In this document: positions 44,683 to 60,406 of the stretch, one piece after another | Numbering within the stretch: position 1 is the stretch's first letter | Layout: each line of letters begins with the position of its first letter | Source: Lysobacter sp. GX 14042 | GTDB lineage: Bacteria; Pseudomonadota; Gammaproteobacteria; Xanthomonadales; Xanthomonadaceae | NCBI RefSeq assembly: GCF_021390425.1 | Contig: NZ_JAJUWY010000001.1 | Coordinates: 186,001 to 250,000, forward strand | Direction: 5' to 3' | DNA: 64,000 nucleotides | The notes under the pieces: model-generated | The model's input: only the letters and a program-made list of their open reading frames with translations | Told to the model about the DNA's origin: nothing | Databases searched by the model: none | Made by a program: the position numbers and the translations under genes

Positions 44683-45057
44683 GCGTCTACGGCCCTCGGG
44701 CCGTGGCACTGCGTCTTCTGGCGTTTGCGTCTGTGGGTGCGGCTGCTGCCGGTGGGCAGGCCGCGCTGTTGCGATGCCGGGCGCCGGACGGTGCTCCGTG
44801 CACCGGTCAGGCAGGCTCTGGTTGCCGTTCGCCCCGGAGTGGCCGCAGGTCTCGCCACGCGGGTGGCGGGAGTGCGGTTCCGTGGAGGGCCGCCGGGCGA
44901 TCCACCGGGCGTGGGGAAACCGGGTGCCGGGACGCGGTTCCTGCGTCGCGGCGCGCCGGGGCGGCCTCTTGACTTCCGGCTAGGGTACGGGCGTCCGCCG
45001 GCACTTGTCCAGCATTGCCGGCCGCTACAATCGAGGGCTTGCCATGGAGGATCGTGC
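44683..45057. other. 375-nt gap between scpA and the YciI gene
   Basis: The divergent promoter region of scpA and yciI-bolA. A perfect inverted repeat ACGGCCC-TC-GGGCCGT (44689-44704) lies just upstream of the scpA start. Open frames are present on both strands, including one from GTG 44703 with a hydrophobic start, but none has a plausible ribosome-binding site plus recognisable sequence. I do not call a gene. Confidence 0.5.
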
Positions 45058-45357
45058 ATGTGGTACGTGATCGAGGGGCGCGATGCGCCGGATGCCCTGG
45101 AGCACAGACGCGGGGTGCGCGCCGCACACCTGGCGCGGCTGGAGCTGCTGCGTGACCAGGGCCGGCTGCTGCTGGCGGGGGCCTGCCCGGCGATCGATGC
45201 CGCCGACCCGGGACCGGCGGGCTTCAGCGGCAGCGTGGTGGTGGCCGAGTTCGGCTCCGTGCAGGAAGCGCGCGAGTGGGCCGACGGCGACCCCTACCTG
45301 GAGGCCGGGGTCTATTCCGGGGTCGAGGTCCGGCCCTTCAACCGGGTGTTGCCATGA
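45058..45357 (+). CDS. YciI family protein
   Basis: 99 residues of ferredoxin-like fold. The family pattern is MWYVIEGRDAPDALEHRRGVRAAHLARL, with His24 a likely active-site residue, LLAGACPAID, and VVVAEFGSVQEAREWADGDPYLEAGVYSGVEVRPFNRVL. The exact role is unknown; YciI-like proteins have been tied to small dehalogenase-type or protective chemistry. GGAGG lies 7 nt before the start. It overlaps the BolA gene by 4 nt. Confidence 0.92.
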   Translation: MWYVIEGRDAPDALEHRRGVRAAHLARLELLRDQGRLLLAGACPAIDAADPGPAGFSGSVVVAEFGSVQEAREWADGDPYLEAGVYSGVEVRPFNRVLP

Positions 45358-45650
45358 GCCCCGGGCCGCTGCCGCGCGAGGCGCGGCTGTCCGCGATCCA
45401 GGCCGCCATCGGAACCGCGCTGGCACCGGTGAGCCTCGAGGTCGAGGATGACAGTGCCCGCCATGCCGGGCATGCCGGCGCGCGCGACGGCCGCGGCCAC
45501 TTCAACGTGGACGTGGTCAGCGCGGCCTTCGAGGGCCTGTCGCCATTGGCCCGGCACCGCGCCGTCTACGCTGCCGTGGGGAACCTGATGGAAACCGACA
45601 TACACGCCCTGTCGATCCGCGCCAGGACCCCGGCCGAAGCCGGGCGCTGA
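45354..45650 (+). CDS. BolA family protein
   Basis: 98 residues. The BolA core is SLEVEDDSARHAGHAGARDGRGHFNVDVVSAAFEGLSPLARHRAVYAAVGNLM and ends DIHALSIRARTP. BolA proteins bind [2Fe-2S] clusters with monothiol glutaredoxins and influence envelope stress responses. It overlaps the YciI gene as ATGA, an order common in gammaproteobacteria. No glutaredoxin gene is in this window. Confidence 0.93.
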   Translation: MSPGPLPREARLSAIQAAIGTALAPVSLEVEDDSARHAGHAGARDGRGHFNVDVVSAAFEGLSPLARHRAVYAAVGNLMETDIHALSIRARTPAEAGR

Positions 45651-45756
45651 GCTCCCGGCTCGCGCAGGCGCCGGCACGCCCGGGCGCCCACCGGGTGCTC
45701 ACACGGAGGTGACAACAATCGCCGATCCCGGGCGCGGCCCGGCAATGGGCGACTGC

Positions 45757-48700
45757 ATGACCACGATTACAGGATGTTTCCGGCCGGGACCGTCGCGGCT
45801 GGCCGCGGCACTGGCTCTGGCGCTGGCCCTGGCCGCGCCGGCGGTATCGGCCCAGAGCACCGCGGCCGCCATCCACGGGCGCGTCACCATCGACGCCGTG
45901 CCCGCCGAGGGTGCCCGGGTGCGCGCGACCAACGTCGACACCGGCCTGGCGCGCAGCGTGCAGGCGGGCCGCGGCGGTGAGTACTCGCTGGCCGGCCTGC
46001 CCCCCGGCAGCTACCGGGTGGAGGTGGACGACGACGGCGGGAATGCGGGCATGCGGACGGTCACCGTGCGGGTAGGCGAAACCGCAACCCTCAACCTCGC
46101 CACCGGCGGGCGGGCGGAGACCGCGCCGGCGGGCGGGGCGACCGAGATGGAAGCGGTGGTGGTCACCGCCCAGGCGCTGCCGGAGACCCGCACCTCCGAG
46201 GTCGCCAGCTACATCTCGCAAAAGCAGATCCAGGCGCTGCCACAGGTTTCGCGCAACTTCCTGGCCTTCGCCGACACTGTGCCGGGCATGCAGTTCGTCA
46301 ACTCCGGCGAGAGCGGCTACAGCAGCCTGCGCAGCGGCGCGCAGTCATCCAACGGCATCAACGTCTACATCGACGGCGTGGGCCAGAAGAACTACGTCAC
46401 CAAGGGCGGTCTCAGCGGGCAGGACAGCAGCCGGGGCAATCCGTTTCCGCAGCTGGCCATCGGCGAGTACAAGGTCATCACCTCCAACTACAAGGCCGAG
46501 TACGACCAGATCAGCAGTGCCGCGGTCACCGCGGTGACCCGTTCGGGGACCAACGAGTTCGAAGGCAGCTTCTTCTGGGACCGGACATCCGACCAGTGGC
46601 GCGCGCCGACCCCGCGCGAAGAGGCCGAGGGGACCAAGGTGCCATCGCGCGAGGAGCAGTACGGCGTCGCCTTCGCCGGCCCGATCCTGCGCGACAGGCT
46701 GCACTTCTTCGTCACCTACGAGGCCAAGGATTTCCTGCAGCCGCGCGAGGTGCGCATCGGCGAGAACGTCACCGTCGACCGGTTGCCGCCCCACCTGCGG
46801 CCACTGGTAGGCAACAACCAGGCCACGTTCAACGAGGACCTGTACTTCGGCAAGCTCAGCTGGCAGGCCACCGACACCCAGCTGCTGGAGCTGACCGCCA
46901 AGCGGCGCGAAGAGGACGGCCTGCTGCTCGACAGCGGGGTGGACACCGCCAGCCGGGCCAAGACCGACAACAACCAGGAGACCCGGATCGACCTGCGCTG
47001 GCAGGCCGGCGCGGGCGACTGGCTCAACGATGCCCACCTGACCTGGGAGGAGAGCCGGTGGAACCCGCGCTCGAACGTGCACGAGCCCGGTTACCTGCTC
47101 TACACCTGGCCACAGGGCGATGACGGCAACCCCCAGGAGCGGCTGGTGCTGGCCGCCGGCGGCGGCGCCGACTACCAGGACAAGGGCCAGGAGGGTCATG
47201 GCCTGCAGAACGATTTCAGCTGGTTCGGCTGGGAGGGCCACACCATCAAGGCGGGGGTGAAGTTCAAGCGGGTGGAAGTCAGTGCCTTCGAGCAGCAGCC
47301 CTGGAATCCGCAGTTCCGCTACGACATCGCCGGCGACCCGGCCGTGCCGTACCAGGTCGACTTCAACGCCAGCACCCTCACCGGCGACCGCCGGGCGGGC
47401 TCGGTCAACCGGCAGCTCGGGATCTACCTCCAGGACGACTGGGAGCTCAACGAGCGGCTGACCCTCAACCTGGGGCTGCGCTGGGACTACGAGGAGACCC
47501 CGGGGTTCCTGGACCACGTGACCGATCCGGGCATCGCCGCCGCGCTGCGCGGCTGGGCCAACATCCGGGACACCGACTACGACATCGAGCGCTACATTTC
47601 CAACGGCCGCAACCGCAGCGCGTTCAAGGACGCCTGGCAGCCGCGGCTGGGTTTCTCCTGGGACCTGTTCGCCGATGGCCGGCACGTGGTCTTCGGCGGT
47701 GCCGGCCGGGCGTATGACCGCAACCTGTTCGACTACCTGGCCCTGGAGCAGTCCAAGCACACCTTTCCCAGCTACAGCTACCGCTTCGACATTCCCGGGC
47801 ACCCCTGTGAACCCGGGGAGGGCAACTGCCTCGCATGGGACCCGGCCTACATGGACCCGGAGGCGCTGGAGGGGCTGGCGGCGGCCGATCCGAACCTGGG
47901 TACCGAGGTCAACCTGATCCGCAACGACCTGCGCACGCCGTACTCGGACCAGTTCAGCCTGGGCATGCGCAACGTGGTGACGCTGGGGAACCATGATTGG
48001 GAGACCTCGGCCACCTACGCCCACATCCGCAGTTACGACGGTATCTACTTCGCGCTGGGAAACCGCTGGCCCGGCGGCAGCTTCCGTGACCCGGCACGCC
48101 CCGATGCCACCTGGGGCGGACAGCCCTGGGACTTCCCGATCCCGGGCTACGGCAACCTGGTGATCGCGCAGAACGGAATCCAGACGCGGCTCGACAGCCT
48201 GCTGCTTTCGATCGCCAAGCCGTACACCCGCGCGTCCGGCTGGGGCGCCACCATCGCCTACACCTACAGCGACGCCCGCGAGAACCGCCTCAACGCCGCC
48301 AACAGCGACGAGCACTATCTGTTCGACCATCCCGGCCTGGCCGGCCAGCCGATGCTCGCCTCGGTCGGCATCGCCCGCCACCGGCTGGTCGCCACGGGCA
48401 TCCGCGACCTGCCGGGCGGACTGACCCTGTCGGCCAAGCTGACCGTGGCCAGCCCGCTGGTGCGCGATGCGGTCAACTGCTTCGACGTGTCCGGTACCGA
48501 CTACTGCCACTTCGACCCCTACACCCCGGATGACGATGGCTTCAGGCAGCTCGACATCGCCCTGCAGAAGGCCTGGGACACCGGGACCGACCTGCGGCCG
48601 TGGGTCCGGTTCGACCTGGTGAACGCCTTCGACTGGCGCAACTGGACCGACTACGACAACCACCGTGGCGACCCGGGGGCGGGAAACCCCGACTGGGGGC

Positions 48701-48768
48701 GCCGGAACGGCAACGGCATCCTGCTGCCCACCCGCACCTTCAAGCTTTCGATGGGGTTCGACTGGTAG
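45757..48768 (+). CDS. TonB-dependent receptor, Oar-like, with carboxypeptidase-regulatory N-domain
   Basis: A 1003-residue outer-membrane protein. The signal peptide cleaves after VSA (residue 32). Residues about 38-100 are a carboxypeptidase-regulatory-like beta sandwich (IHGRVTIDAVPAEGARVRATN, GEYSLAGLPPGSYRV). The plug region follows with VVVTAQALPETRTSEVASYISQ and the ALPQVSRNFLAFADTVPGMQF block of Oar-type receptors. The barrel ends in FKLSMGFDW, with the final aromatic residue needed for outer-membrane assembly. Substrate unknown. The start is uncertain: GTG 45709 and ATG 45745 are in frame, and neither has a good ribosome-binding site. It precedes smc by 138 nt. Confidence 0.88.
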   Translation: MTTITGCFRPGPSRLAAALALALALAAPAVSAQSTAAAIHGRVTIDAVPAEGARVRATNVDTGLARSVQAGRGGEYSLAGLPPGSYRVEVDDDGGNAGMRTVTVRVGETATLNLATGGRAETAPAGGATEMEAVVVTAQALPETRTSEVASYISQKQIQALPQVSRNFLAFADTVPGMQFVNSGESGYSSLRSGAQSSNGINVYIDGVGQKNYVTKGGLSGQDSSRGNPFPQLAIGEYKVITSNYKAEYDQISSAAVTAVTRSGTNEFEGSFFWDRTSDQWRAPTPREEAEGTKVPSREEQYGVAFAGPILRDRLHFFVTYEAKDFLQPREVRIGENVTVDRLPPHLRPLVGNNQATFNEDLYFGKLSWQATDTQLLELTAKRREEDGLLLDSGVDTASRAKTDNNQETRIDLRWQAGAGDWLNDAHLTWEESRWNPRSNVHEPGYLLYTWPQGDDGNPQERLVLAAGGGADYQDKGQEGHGLQNDFSWFGWEGHTIKAGVKFKRVEVSAFEQQPWNPQFRYDIAGDPAVPYQVDFNASTLTGDRRAGSVNRQLGIYLQDDWELNERLTLNLGLRWDYEETPGFLDHVTDPGIAAALRGWANIRDTDYDIERYISNGRNRSAFKDAWQPRLGFSWDLFADGRHVVFGGAGRAYDRNLFDYLALEQSKHTFPSYSYRFDIPGHPCEPGEGNCLAWDPAYMDPEALEGLAAADPNLGTEVNLIRNDLRTPYSDQFSLGMRNVVTLGNHDWETSATYAHIRSYDGIYFALGNRWPGGSFRDPARPDATWGGQPWDFPIPGYGNLVIAQNGIQTRLDSLLLSIAKPYTRASGWGATIAYTYSDARENRLNAANSDEHYLFDHPGLAGQPMLASVGIARHRLVATGIRDLPGGLTLSAKLTVASPLVRDAVNCFDVSGTDYCHFDPYTPDDDGFRQLDIALQKAWDTGTDLRPWVRFDLVNAFDWRNWTDYDNHRGDPGAGNPDWGRRNGNGILLPTRTFKLSMGFDW

Positions 48769-48906
48769 CGGCCGGCTCCGGGGCAGCCGCTATACTCCGC
48801 CGCGACCACCCGTGCCGCGTGATGCGCCATTGCCGGCGCACCTGCAAACCCCATCCTGATCCGTACTACGGCCGCGCCATCCGCGCGCCAGGGATTCCTG
48901 CCACGC

Positions 48907-51900
48907 ATGCGTCTGTCCACCATCAAGCTGTCGGGCTTCAAGTCCTTCGTCGACCCGACCACGCTGCACCTGCCCACCAACATGACCGGGGTGGTGGGAC
49001 CCAACGGCTGCGGCAAGTCCAACATCATCGACGCGGTGCGCTGGGTGATGGGCGAGAGCTCGGCCAGCCGGCTGCGCGGCGAATCGCTGACCGACGTGAT
49101 CTTCGCCGGCTCCTCGGCCCGCAAGCCGGTCTCGCAGGCGATGGTGGAGCTGCTGTTCGACAACGCCGACCACGCCATCAGCGGCGAGTACGCTTCGTTC
49201 AACGAGATCTCGGTCAAGCGCATCGTCAGCCGTGACGGCGCCAGCCAGTACTACCTCAACGGCGCCAAGTGCCGCCGGCGCGACATCACCGACCTGTTCC
49301 TCGGCACCGGCCTGGGCCCGCGCAGCTATTCGATCATCGAGCAGGGGATGATCAGCCAGATCATCGAGGCGAGGCCCGAGGACCTGCGGGTGTACCTGGA
49401 GGAGGCCGCCGGCATCTCCAAGTACAAGGAGCGCCGCAAGGAGACCGAAACCCGGATCCGCCACACCCGGGAGAACCTCGACCGGCTCAACGACCTGCGC
49501 GAGGAAGTCGGCAAGCAGCTCCAGCACCTGGCCCGCCAGGCCCGCCAGGCCGAGCAGTACCAGGCGCTGCAGGAGGAGCGCAAGGTCCGCGACGCCGAGT
49601 GGAAGGCGCTGGAGCACCGCGCGCTGGAGCGCCGGCTGCAGGGCCAGCGCGAGAAGCTGGCACAGCAGGAAACCCGGCTGGAACAGCTGGTTGCCGAGCA
49701 GCGCCAGGCCGAGCGCGAGATCGAGGAGGGCCGCGCGCGCCGCGAGGAGGCCTCGCAGGTACTGGCCCGGGCGCAAGCGGAAAGCTACGAGGTCGGCGGC
49801 ACCCTGGCCCGCATCGAGCAGCAGATCCAGCACCAGCACGAGCTCGCCCAGCGCCTGCACAAGGCGCGCAGCGAGACGGAGAGCCAGCTGGCCGAGATCG
49901 CCGAGCACATCGCCGCCGACCAGTCGCGGCTGGAGGTGCTGGCGGCGGCGGTCGAGCACGACGAGCCGCGCCTGGAGCAGCTGCGCGAAGAGGACGCCGC
50001 CCGCCAGGACGCCCTGCACGGGGCCGAGGCCGCGCTGGCCTCCTGGCAGCAGCGCTGGGACGAGCACGCGCGGGCGCAGTCGGAGGCCGCGCGCGCGGCC
50101 GACGTGGAGCGGACCCGGATCGAACACCTCGACCGCCAGGCGCTGGATGCCGGGCGTCGCAGCGAGGCGCTGCAGGCCGAACGCGCCGGGCTGGACATGG
50201 AGGCGCTGGGCGAGGCGCTGGCCGGGCTGGTCGAGCAGCACGAGGAGCGCAAGCTGTCGCTGGAGGGCCTCGACGAGGCGCTGGAATCGCGCAAGGAGGC
50301 GGTCTCGGCACTGGCCGAGCAGCAGCGTGCGAACCAGGCCGGGCTGGCGGAGGTGCGCAAGCAGGCGCAGTCGGCCCGTGGCCGGCTTGCCTCGCTGGAG
50401 GCGCTGCAGCACGCGGCACTGGGCCAGGAGAACGGCGCCGCGCTGCGTTGGCTGAAGGCGCGCGGCCTGGATTCGGCACGCCGGGTCGGCGAGTCGCTGG
50501 AGGTCGAGGCCGGCTGGGAAACCGCGGTCGAGGCGGCGCTTGGCCAGCTGATCGAAGGGGTTCTGGTCGATTCGCCGCAGGCCCTGGTCGAGGCACTGGG
50601 CGAGCTGGCCGATGCCGATGTGGCGCTGGTCGACGGCGGCACCGGCGGTTTCGATGCCCCGGCCGGAACCCTGGCCGCACGGGTACGCGGCCCGGTCGCG
50701 GTCCGGCGCCTGCTGTCGCGCCTGCATACCGCCGGGGACCTGCAGGCGGCGCGCGCGCTGCTGCCGTCCCTGGACGCCGGCGCGACGGTGATCACCCGCG
50801 AGGGCGAACGGCTGGGTGCCGGCTGGATACAGGTGCTGCGCGAACGCGACGCCAGCCAGGGCGCGCTGGTGCGCGAACGCGAGATCCAGGAGCTGCGCGC
50901 CGGCATCGAGTCGCTGCAGGCCCGGGAACAGGAACTGGAATCGGGGCTGGCGCAACTGCGCGATCGCCTGCTCGCGGCCGAGCAGCAACGCGAGGACGCG
51001 CAGCGCAGCCTGTACACGGCGCATCGCGGGCTTTCCGAGCTTGCCGGCCAGCTGCAGGGCCAGCACGGGCGCCTGGACAGCGCCCGCGGTCGCATCGAGC
51101 GGATCGACGCCGAGCTGGCCCAGCTCGCCGGGACGCTGGCTACCGCCGCCGCCCAGGCGAGCGAGGCCCGCGCCCGCCAGGAAGAGGCGGTGCTGCGGAT
51201 GTCCGGGCTGGAGGACGCCCGGCAGGAGCTCGATGCCGAGCGTCGCCGCCTGGCCGAGGCACGCGACCTGGCGCGCAACCTGGCGCGTGACTCGCGCGAG
51301 GCGGTGCATTCGCTGGCGCTGACCCTGGAATCGCAGCGCGCCCAGGTCGCCTCGCTCACCCAGGCCCTGCAGCGCATGGGCGGGCAGCGCGGTCAGCTCG
51401 ACAACCGGCTGGGCGAGCTCAGCGAGCAGCTCGAACATGGCAACGATCCGGCGGTGGAGCTGGAAGAGCAGCGCCAGGTCGCACTGGAGCAGCGGGTCGC
51501 CAGCGAGCACCGGCTGGCCGCGGCGCGCACCGCGCTGGACGGGATCGACAACGCACTACGCCGCCACGAGCAGGTCCGCCAGCAGCGCGACGAACAGGCG
51601 CTGGCCCAACGCGAGGCGATCGGCCAGCGGCGGCTCGAGCAGCAGGCCCTGGTGCTCAAGGCCGAGGGCCTGGCGGAAACGGTGGCCGAGGCCGGGTTCC
51701 AGCTCCAGGACGTCGCCAACACCCTGGCCGACGGGATGGAGCCGGAAGCCTGGGGCCGGACCGTGGCCGAACTGGACGCGAAGCTGCGCCGGCTGGAGCC
51801 GGTCAACCTGGCGGCGATCGCCGAGCACGCCGAGGCGGCCCAGCGCAAGGACTACCTCGACGCCCAGGACGCCGACCTGGGCGCGGCGCTGGAAACCCTG

Positions 51901-52410
51901 GAGGACGCGATCCGCAAGATCGACCGCGAGACCCGCGGCCGCTTCAAGGACACCTTCGACCGGGTCAACTCGGGAGTGCAGCAGCTTTATCCGCGGCTGT
52001 TCGGCGGCGGGCATGCCTACCTGGAGCTGACCGGCGAGGACCTGCTCGACACCGGCGTGGCGATCATGGCCCGGCCGCCCGGAAAGCGGGTCTCGAGCAT
52101 CTCGCTGCTGTCCGGCGGCGAGAAGGCGATGACCGCAGTGGCGCTGGTGTTCGCGATCTTCCAGCTCAACCCGGCGCCGTTCTGCCTGCTCGACGAGGTC
52201 GACGCGCCGCTGGACGAGGCCAACGTCGGCCGGCTGGCGGCGATGGTCAAGGAAATGAGCGAGCAGGTACAGTTCCTGTTCGTTACCCACAACAAGGCGA
52301 CCATGGAAGCGGCCGAGCAACTGTCCGGCGTGACCATGCGCGAGCCCGGCGTGAGCCGGCTGGTATCGGTCGACCTGGCCGAAGCCACCCGCCTGGCCGG
52401 CGCTGCCTGA
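48907..52410 (+). CDS. smc: Chromosome segregation ATPase Smc
   Basis: 1167 residues. Walker A GPNGCGKS is at 31-38, the ABC signature LSGGEKAM is near 1068, and Walker B is LLDEVDAPLDE with Asp1096-Glu1097. Between the heads are two long Glu/Gln/Ala/Arg-rich coiled coils and a hinge at about 515-640 (AALGQLIEGVLVDSPQALVEALG ... TRGEG). It forms condensin with ScpA and ScpB, both encoded 4-5 kb to the left. A TATACT sequence (48791-48796) could be its -10. zipA follows after 16 nt. Confidence 0.96.
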   Translation: MRLSTIKLSGFKSFVDPTTLHLPTNMTGVVGPNGCGKSNIIDAVRWVMGESSASRLRGESLTDVIFAGSSARKPVSQAMVELLFDNADHAISGEYASFNEISVKRIVSRDGASQYYLNGAKCRRRDITDLFLGTGLGPRSYSIIEQGMISQIIEARPEDLRVYLEEAAGISKYKERRKETETRIRHTRENLDRLNDLREEVGKQLQHLARQARQAEQYQALQEERKVRDAEWKALEHRALERRLQGQREKLAQQETRLEQLVAEQRQAEREIEEGRARREEASQVLARAQAESYEVGGTLARIEQQIQHQHELAQRLHKARSETESQLAEIAEHIAADQSRLEVLAAAVEHDEPRLEQLREEDAARQDALHGAEAALASWQQRWDEHARAQSEAARAADVERTRIEHLDRQALDAGRRSEALQAERAGLDMEALGEALAGLVEQHEERKLSLEGLDEALESRKEAVSALAEQQRANQAGLAEVRKQAQSARGRLASLEALQHAALGQENGAALRWLKARGLDSARRVGESLEVEAGWETAVEAALGQLIEGVLVDSPQALVEALGELADADVALVDGGTGGFDAPAGTLAARVRGPVAVRRLLSRLHTAGDLQAARALLPSLDAGATVITREGERLGAGWIQVLRERDASQGALVREREIQELRAGIESLQAREQELESGLAQLRDRLLAAEQQREDAQRSLYTAHRGLSELAGQLQGQHGRLDSARGRIERIDAELAQLAGTLATAAAQASEARARQEEAVLRMSGLEDARQELDAERRRLAEARDLARNLARDSREAVHSLALTLESQRAQVASLTQALQRMGGQRGQLDNRLGELSEQLEHGNDPAVELEEQRQVALEQRVASEHRLAAARTALDGIDNALRRHEQVRQQRDEQALAQREAIGQRRLEQQALVLKAEGLAETVAEAGFQLQDVANTLADGMEPEAWGRTVAELDAKLRRLEPVNLAAIAEHAEAAQRKDYLDAQDADLGAALETLEDAIRKIDRETRGRFKDTFDRVNSGVQQLYPRLFGGGHAYLELTGEDLLDTGVAIMARPPGKRVSSISLLSGGEKAMTAVALVFAIFQLNPAPFCLLDEVDAPLDEANVGRLAAMVKEMSEQVQFLFVTHNKATMEAAEQLSGVTMREPGVSRLVSVDLAEATRLAGAA

Positions 52411-52426
52411 CCCGAGGAACCGCACG

Positions 52427-53164
52427 ATGTTCGACCTGACCCCGGAGCGGATCTGGATCCTGATTGCCGGCGCGCTCCTGATCCTCGCCATCCTGTTCTT
52501 CGGCCGCCCGCGCAAGCCCGGCCAGGGCCGCCGCCTGCCGCGTGGCGGCGAGGCGGACGCAGCCTCCGGCCGGGTGGAGCCGACGCTGGGCGAGCAGCTG
52601 GAGGGCGAACTGGCCGAAGGCGTTGGCGAAGCGGCTGAAGAAGGCACGCAGGACCCACTGTTCCCCAGCCCGGACCCCGCGTCCGACGAGCTGGGCAAGC
52701 GTCCTTCCGACGAGTTCGACAAGATCGTGACCGTGTACCTGGCGGCGCGCGCGGGCGAGGCCCTGCGCGGCCCGGACATCGTGGTCGCGGCCGAGAAGGT
52801 CGGCCTGGCCTACGGCCACATGGGGGTGTTCCACCGCCTGATCGAGCGCCAGCCCGAGCGCGGGCCGGTGTTCTCGGTGGCCAACATCGTCAAGCCGGGC
52901 AGCTTCGACATGGCCGGCATCCAGTCGGTGGAGACCCCGGCGATCGCCTTCTTCCTGACCCTGCCGGCCCCGGTCAGCGCCATGGACGCCTGGGACGCGA
53001 TGCTGCCCACCGCCGAGCGGATGGCCGAGCTGCTGGGCGGGTTGCTGCTCGACGAGCAGCGCAATGCGCTCGGTCGCCAGCGCATCGGGCACATCCGCGA
53101 GGAGTTGCGCGCCTACGACCGGCAGCGCGAGGCGCCGCCGTTGACGAAACCCTCGCGCTGGTAA
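52427..53164 (+). CDS. zipA: Cell division protein ZipA
   Basis: 245 residues. An N-terminal membrane helix (about 8-25, RIWILIAGALLILAILFFG) and a polar linker lead to the FtsZ-binding domain (about 98-230): IVTVYLAARAGEALRGPDIVVAAEKVGLAYGHMGVFHR, VFSVANIVKPGSFDM, ETPAIAFFLTLPAP. ZipA tethers the FtsZ ring to the membrane. The linker is shorter than in E. coli (328 residues). smc-zipA-ligA is the standard gammaproteobacterial order. Confidence 0.94.
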   Translation: MFDLTPERIWILIAGALLILAILFFGRPRKPGQGRRLPRGGEADAASGRVEPTLGEQLEGELAEGVGEAAEEGTQDPLFPSPDPASDELGKRPSDEFDKIVTVYLAARAGEALRGPDIVVAAEKVGLAYGHMGVFHRLIERQPERGPVFSVANIVKPGSFDMAGIQSVETPAIAFFLTLPAPVSAMDAWDAMLPTAERMAELLGGLLLDEQRNALGRQRIGHIREELRAYDRQREAPPLTKPSRW

Positions 53165-56499
<3,335 letters not shown>

Positions 56500-56503
56500 C
56501 GCC

Positions 56504-57556
56504 ATGACCGACATCGACTTCGACCGCTACGACCGCATCCGCCCGATCCGCTGGACCGGAGATGCGCTGGAGTTGCTGGACCAGCGACGGCTGCCGTTCG
56601 AGGTGGACTACGTGCGCTGCATCAGCAGCGACGACGTGGCGGAAGCGATCCGCAGCCTGACCGTGCGCGGCGCGCCGGCGATCGGCATTGCCGCGGCCTG
56701 GGGCGTGGTGCTGGCGTCCCGGGTCATCGAGGCATCCGGAGGCGGCGAGGCGGCGGTGAAGCTGCAGCCGGCGATCGAGGCGCTCAATGCCGCCCGCCCG
56801 ACCGCGGTGAACCTGGCCTGGGCGCTGGCGCGCATGCGCGCGGCCCTGGTCGGGGCAGGGCCGGACTGGCGCGCGATACTGGAGGCGCAGGCACGGGCCA
56901 TCGCCGACGAGGACCTGGCCGCCAACCGCCGCATGGGCGCGCTGGGCGCCGCGCTGATCGAGCCGGGCAGCAACGTGCTGACCCACTGCAATACCGGCTC
57001 GCTGGCCACCGCCGGCTTCGGCACTGCGCTGGGCGTGATCCGCGCCGGGGTCGCCCAGGGTCGCATCGGGCAGGTGTACGCCGGTGAGACCCGGCCCTGG
57101 CTGCAGGGCGCGCGGCTCACCGTGTGGGAGCTGGAGCAGGACGGCATCGCGCCGACCCTGATCGCCGATGCGGCCGCCGCGCACCTGATGCGCACCGGGC
57201 GGGTGCAGTGGGTCATCGTCGGTGCCGACCGCATCTGCGCCAATGGCGACACCGCCAACAAGATCGGCACCTACCAGCTGGCCATCGCCGCGCGCCACCA
57301 TGGCGTCGGCTTCATGGTCGCCGCGCCGTCCTCGACGGTGGACATGGCCACCGCCGACGGCGATGCGATCCACATCGAGGAGCGCGATCCCGGCGAGCTG
57401 TTCGGCCTGGGCGGGGTGCGTACCGCGGCGACCGGCGTGGGCGCGTGGAACCCGGTGTTCGACGTCACCCCGCACGGCTTGATCGATGCGATCGTCACCG
57501 AGCGCGGGGTGGTCGACAGGCCCGACGCGGCGGCGATGCGCTTGGCCTTCGGCTGA
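56504..57556 (+). CDS. mtnA: S-methyl-5-thioribose-1-phosphate isomerase
   Basis: 350 residues. It converts methylthioribose-1-P to methylthioribulose-1-P in the methionine salvage pathway. Active-site Cys162 is in [10 protein letters not shown] and Asp242 in [10 protein letters not shown]. The N-terminal [19 protein letters not shown] motif is complete. It starts 4 nt after epmA and is the last gene before gyrA. The aminotransferase and omega-amidase for the end of the same pathway lie at 35.8-37.8 kb; other mtn genes are outside the window. Confidence 0.95.
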   Translation: MTDIDFDRYDRIRPIRWTGDALELLDQRRLPFEVDYVRCISSDDVAEAIRSLTVRGAPAIGIAAAWGVVLASRVIEASGGGEAAVKLQPAIEALNAARPTAVNLAWALARMRAALVGAGPDWRAILEAQARAIADEDLAANRRMGALGAALIEPGSNVLTHCNTGSLATAGFGTALGVIRAGVAQGRIGQVYAGETRPWLQGARLTVWELEQDGIAPTLIADAAAAHLMRTGRVQWVIVGADRICANGDTANKIGTYQLAIAARHHGVGFMVAAPSSTVDMATADGDAIHIEERDPGELFGLGGVRTAATGVGAWNPVFDVTPHGLIDAIVTERGVVDRPDAAAMRLAFG

Positions 57557-57631
57557 CCGGGGCGTGCGGCGGCCGGCAGCGCGCAAGTCCTTGTTTTTTC
57601 GTTGAAACGGCCAACGTCGGCGGTGCTGGTG

Positions 57632-57640
57632 TGATATCAT
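57632..57640 (+). promoter_or_regulatory. gyrA extended -10 promoter element
   Basis: TG-A-TATCAT at 57632-57640, an extended -10 (TGnTATAAT-type) about 50 nt before gyrA. TTGAAA at 57602-57607 is too far upstream to be a standard -35 for it. Topoisomerase promoters often respond to supercoiling; this one has the GC-poor -10 and GC-rich context to allow it. Confidence 0.5.
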
Positions 57641-57689
57641 TTCACGTCTTTTGCACACCGCCCCGGACGGGGCCTGAAACGGAAACCCG

Positions 57690-60332
<2,643 letters not shown>

Positions 60333-60351
60333 GCCCGCCGCCAGGTGCGTG

Positions 60352-60384
60352 AAAAGGGAGGGGCCGGCATTGCCGGCCCCTTTT
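60352..60384. terminator. Bidirectional terminator between gyrA and peroxiredoxin
   Basis: Stem GGGGCCGG (60360-60367) and CCGGCCCC (60373-60380) with a CATTG loop, flanked by AAAA on the left and TTTT on the right. It lies between convergent genes and can act in both directions. Confidence 0.85.
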
Positions 60385-60406
60385 CGTTGCGCTGGGCGGT
60401 TGCGGC

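Noticed and set aside
44703-44972. GTG frame with hydrophobic start between scpA and yciI
   Set aside because: The start resembles a signal peptide, but the rest is Arg/Gly/Ala low-complexity typical of out-of-frame GC-rich DNA, and no ribosome-binding site is seen.
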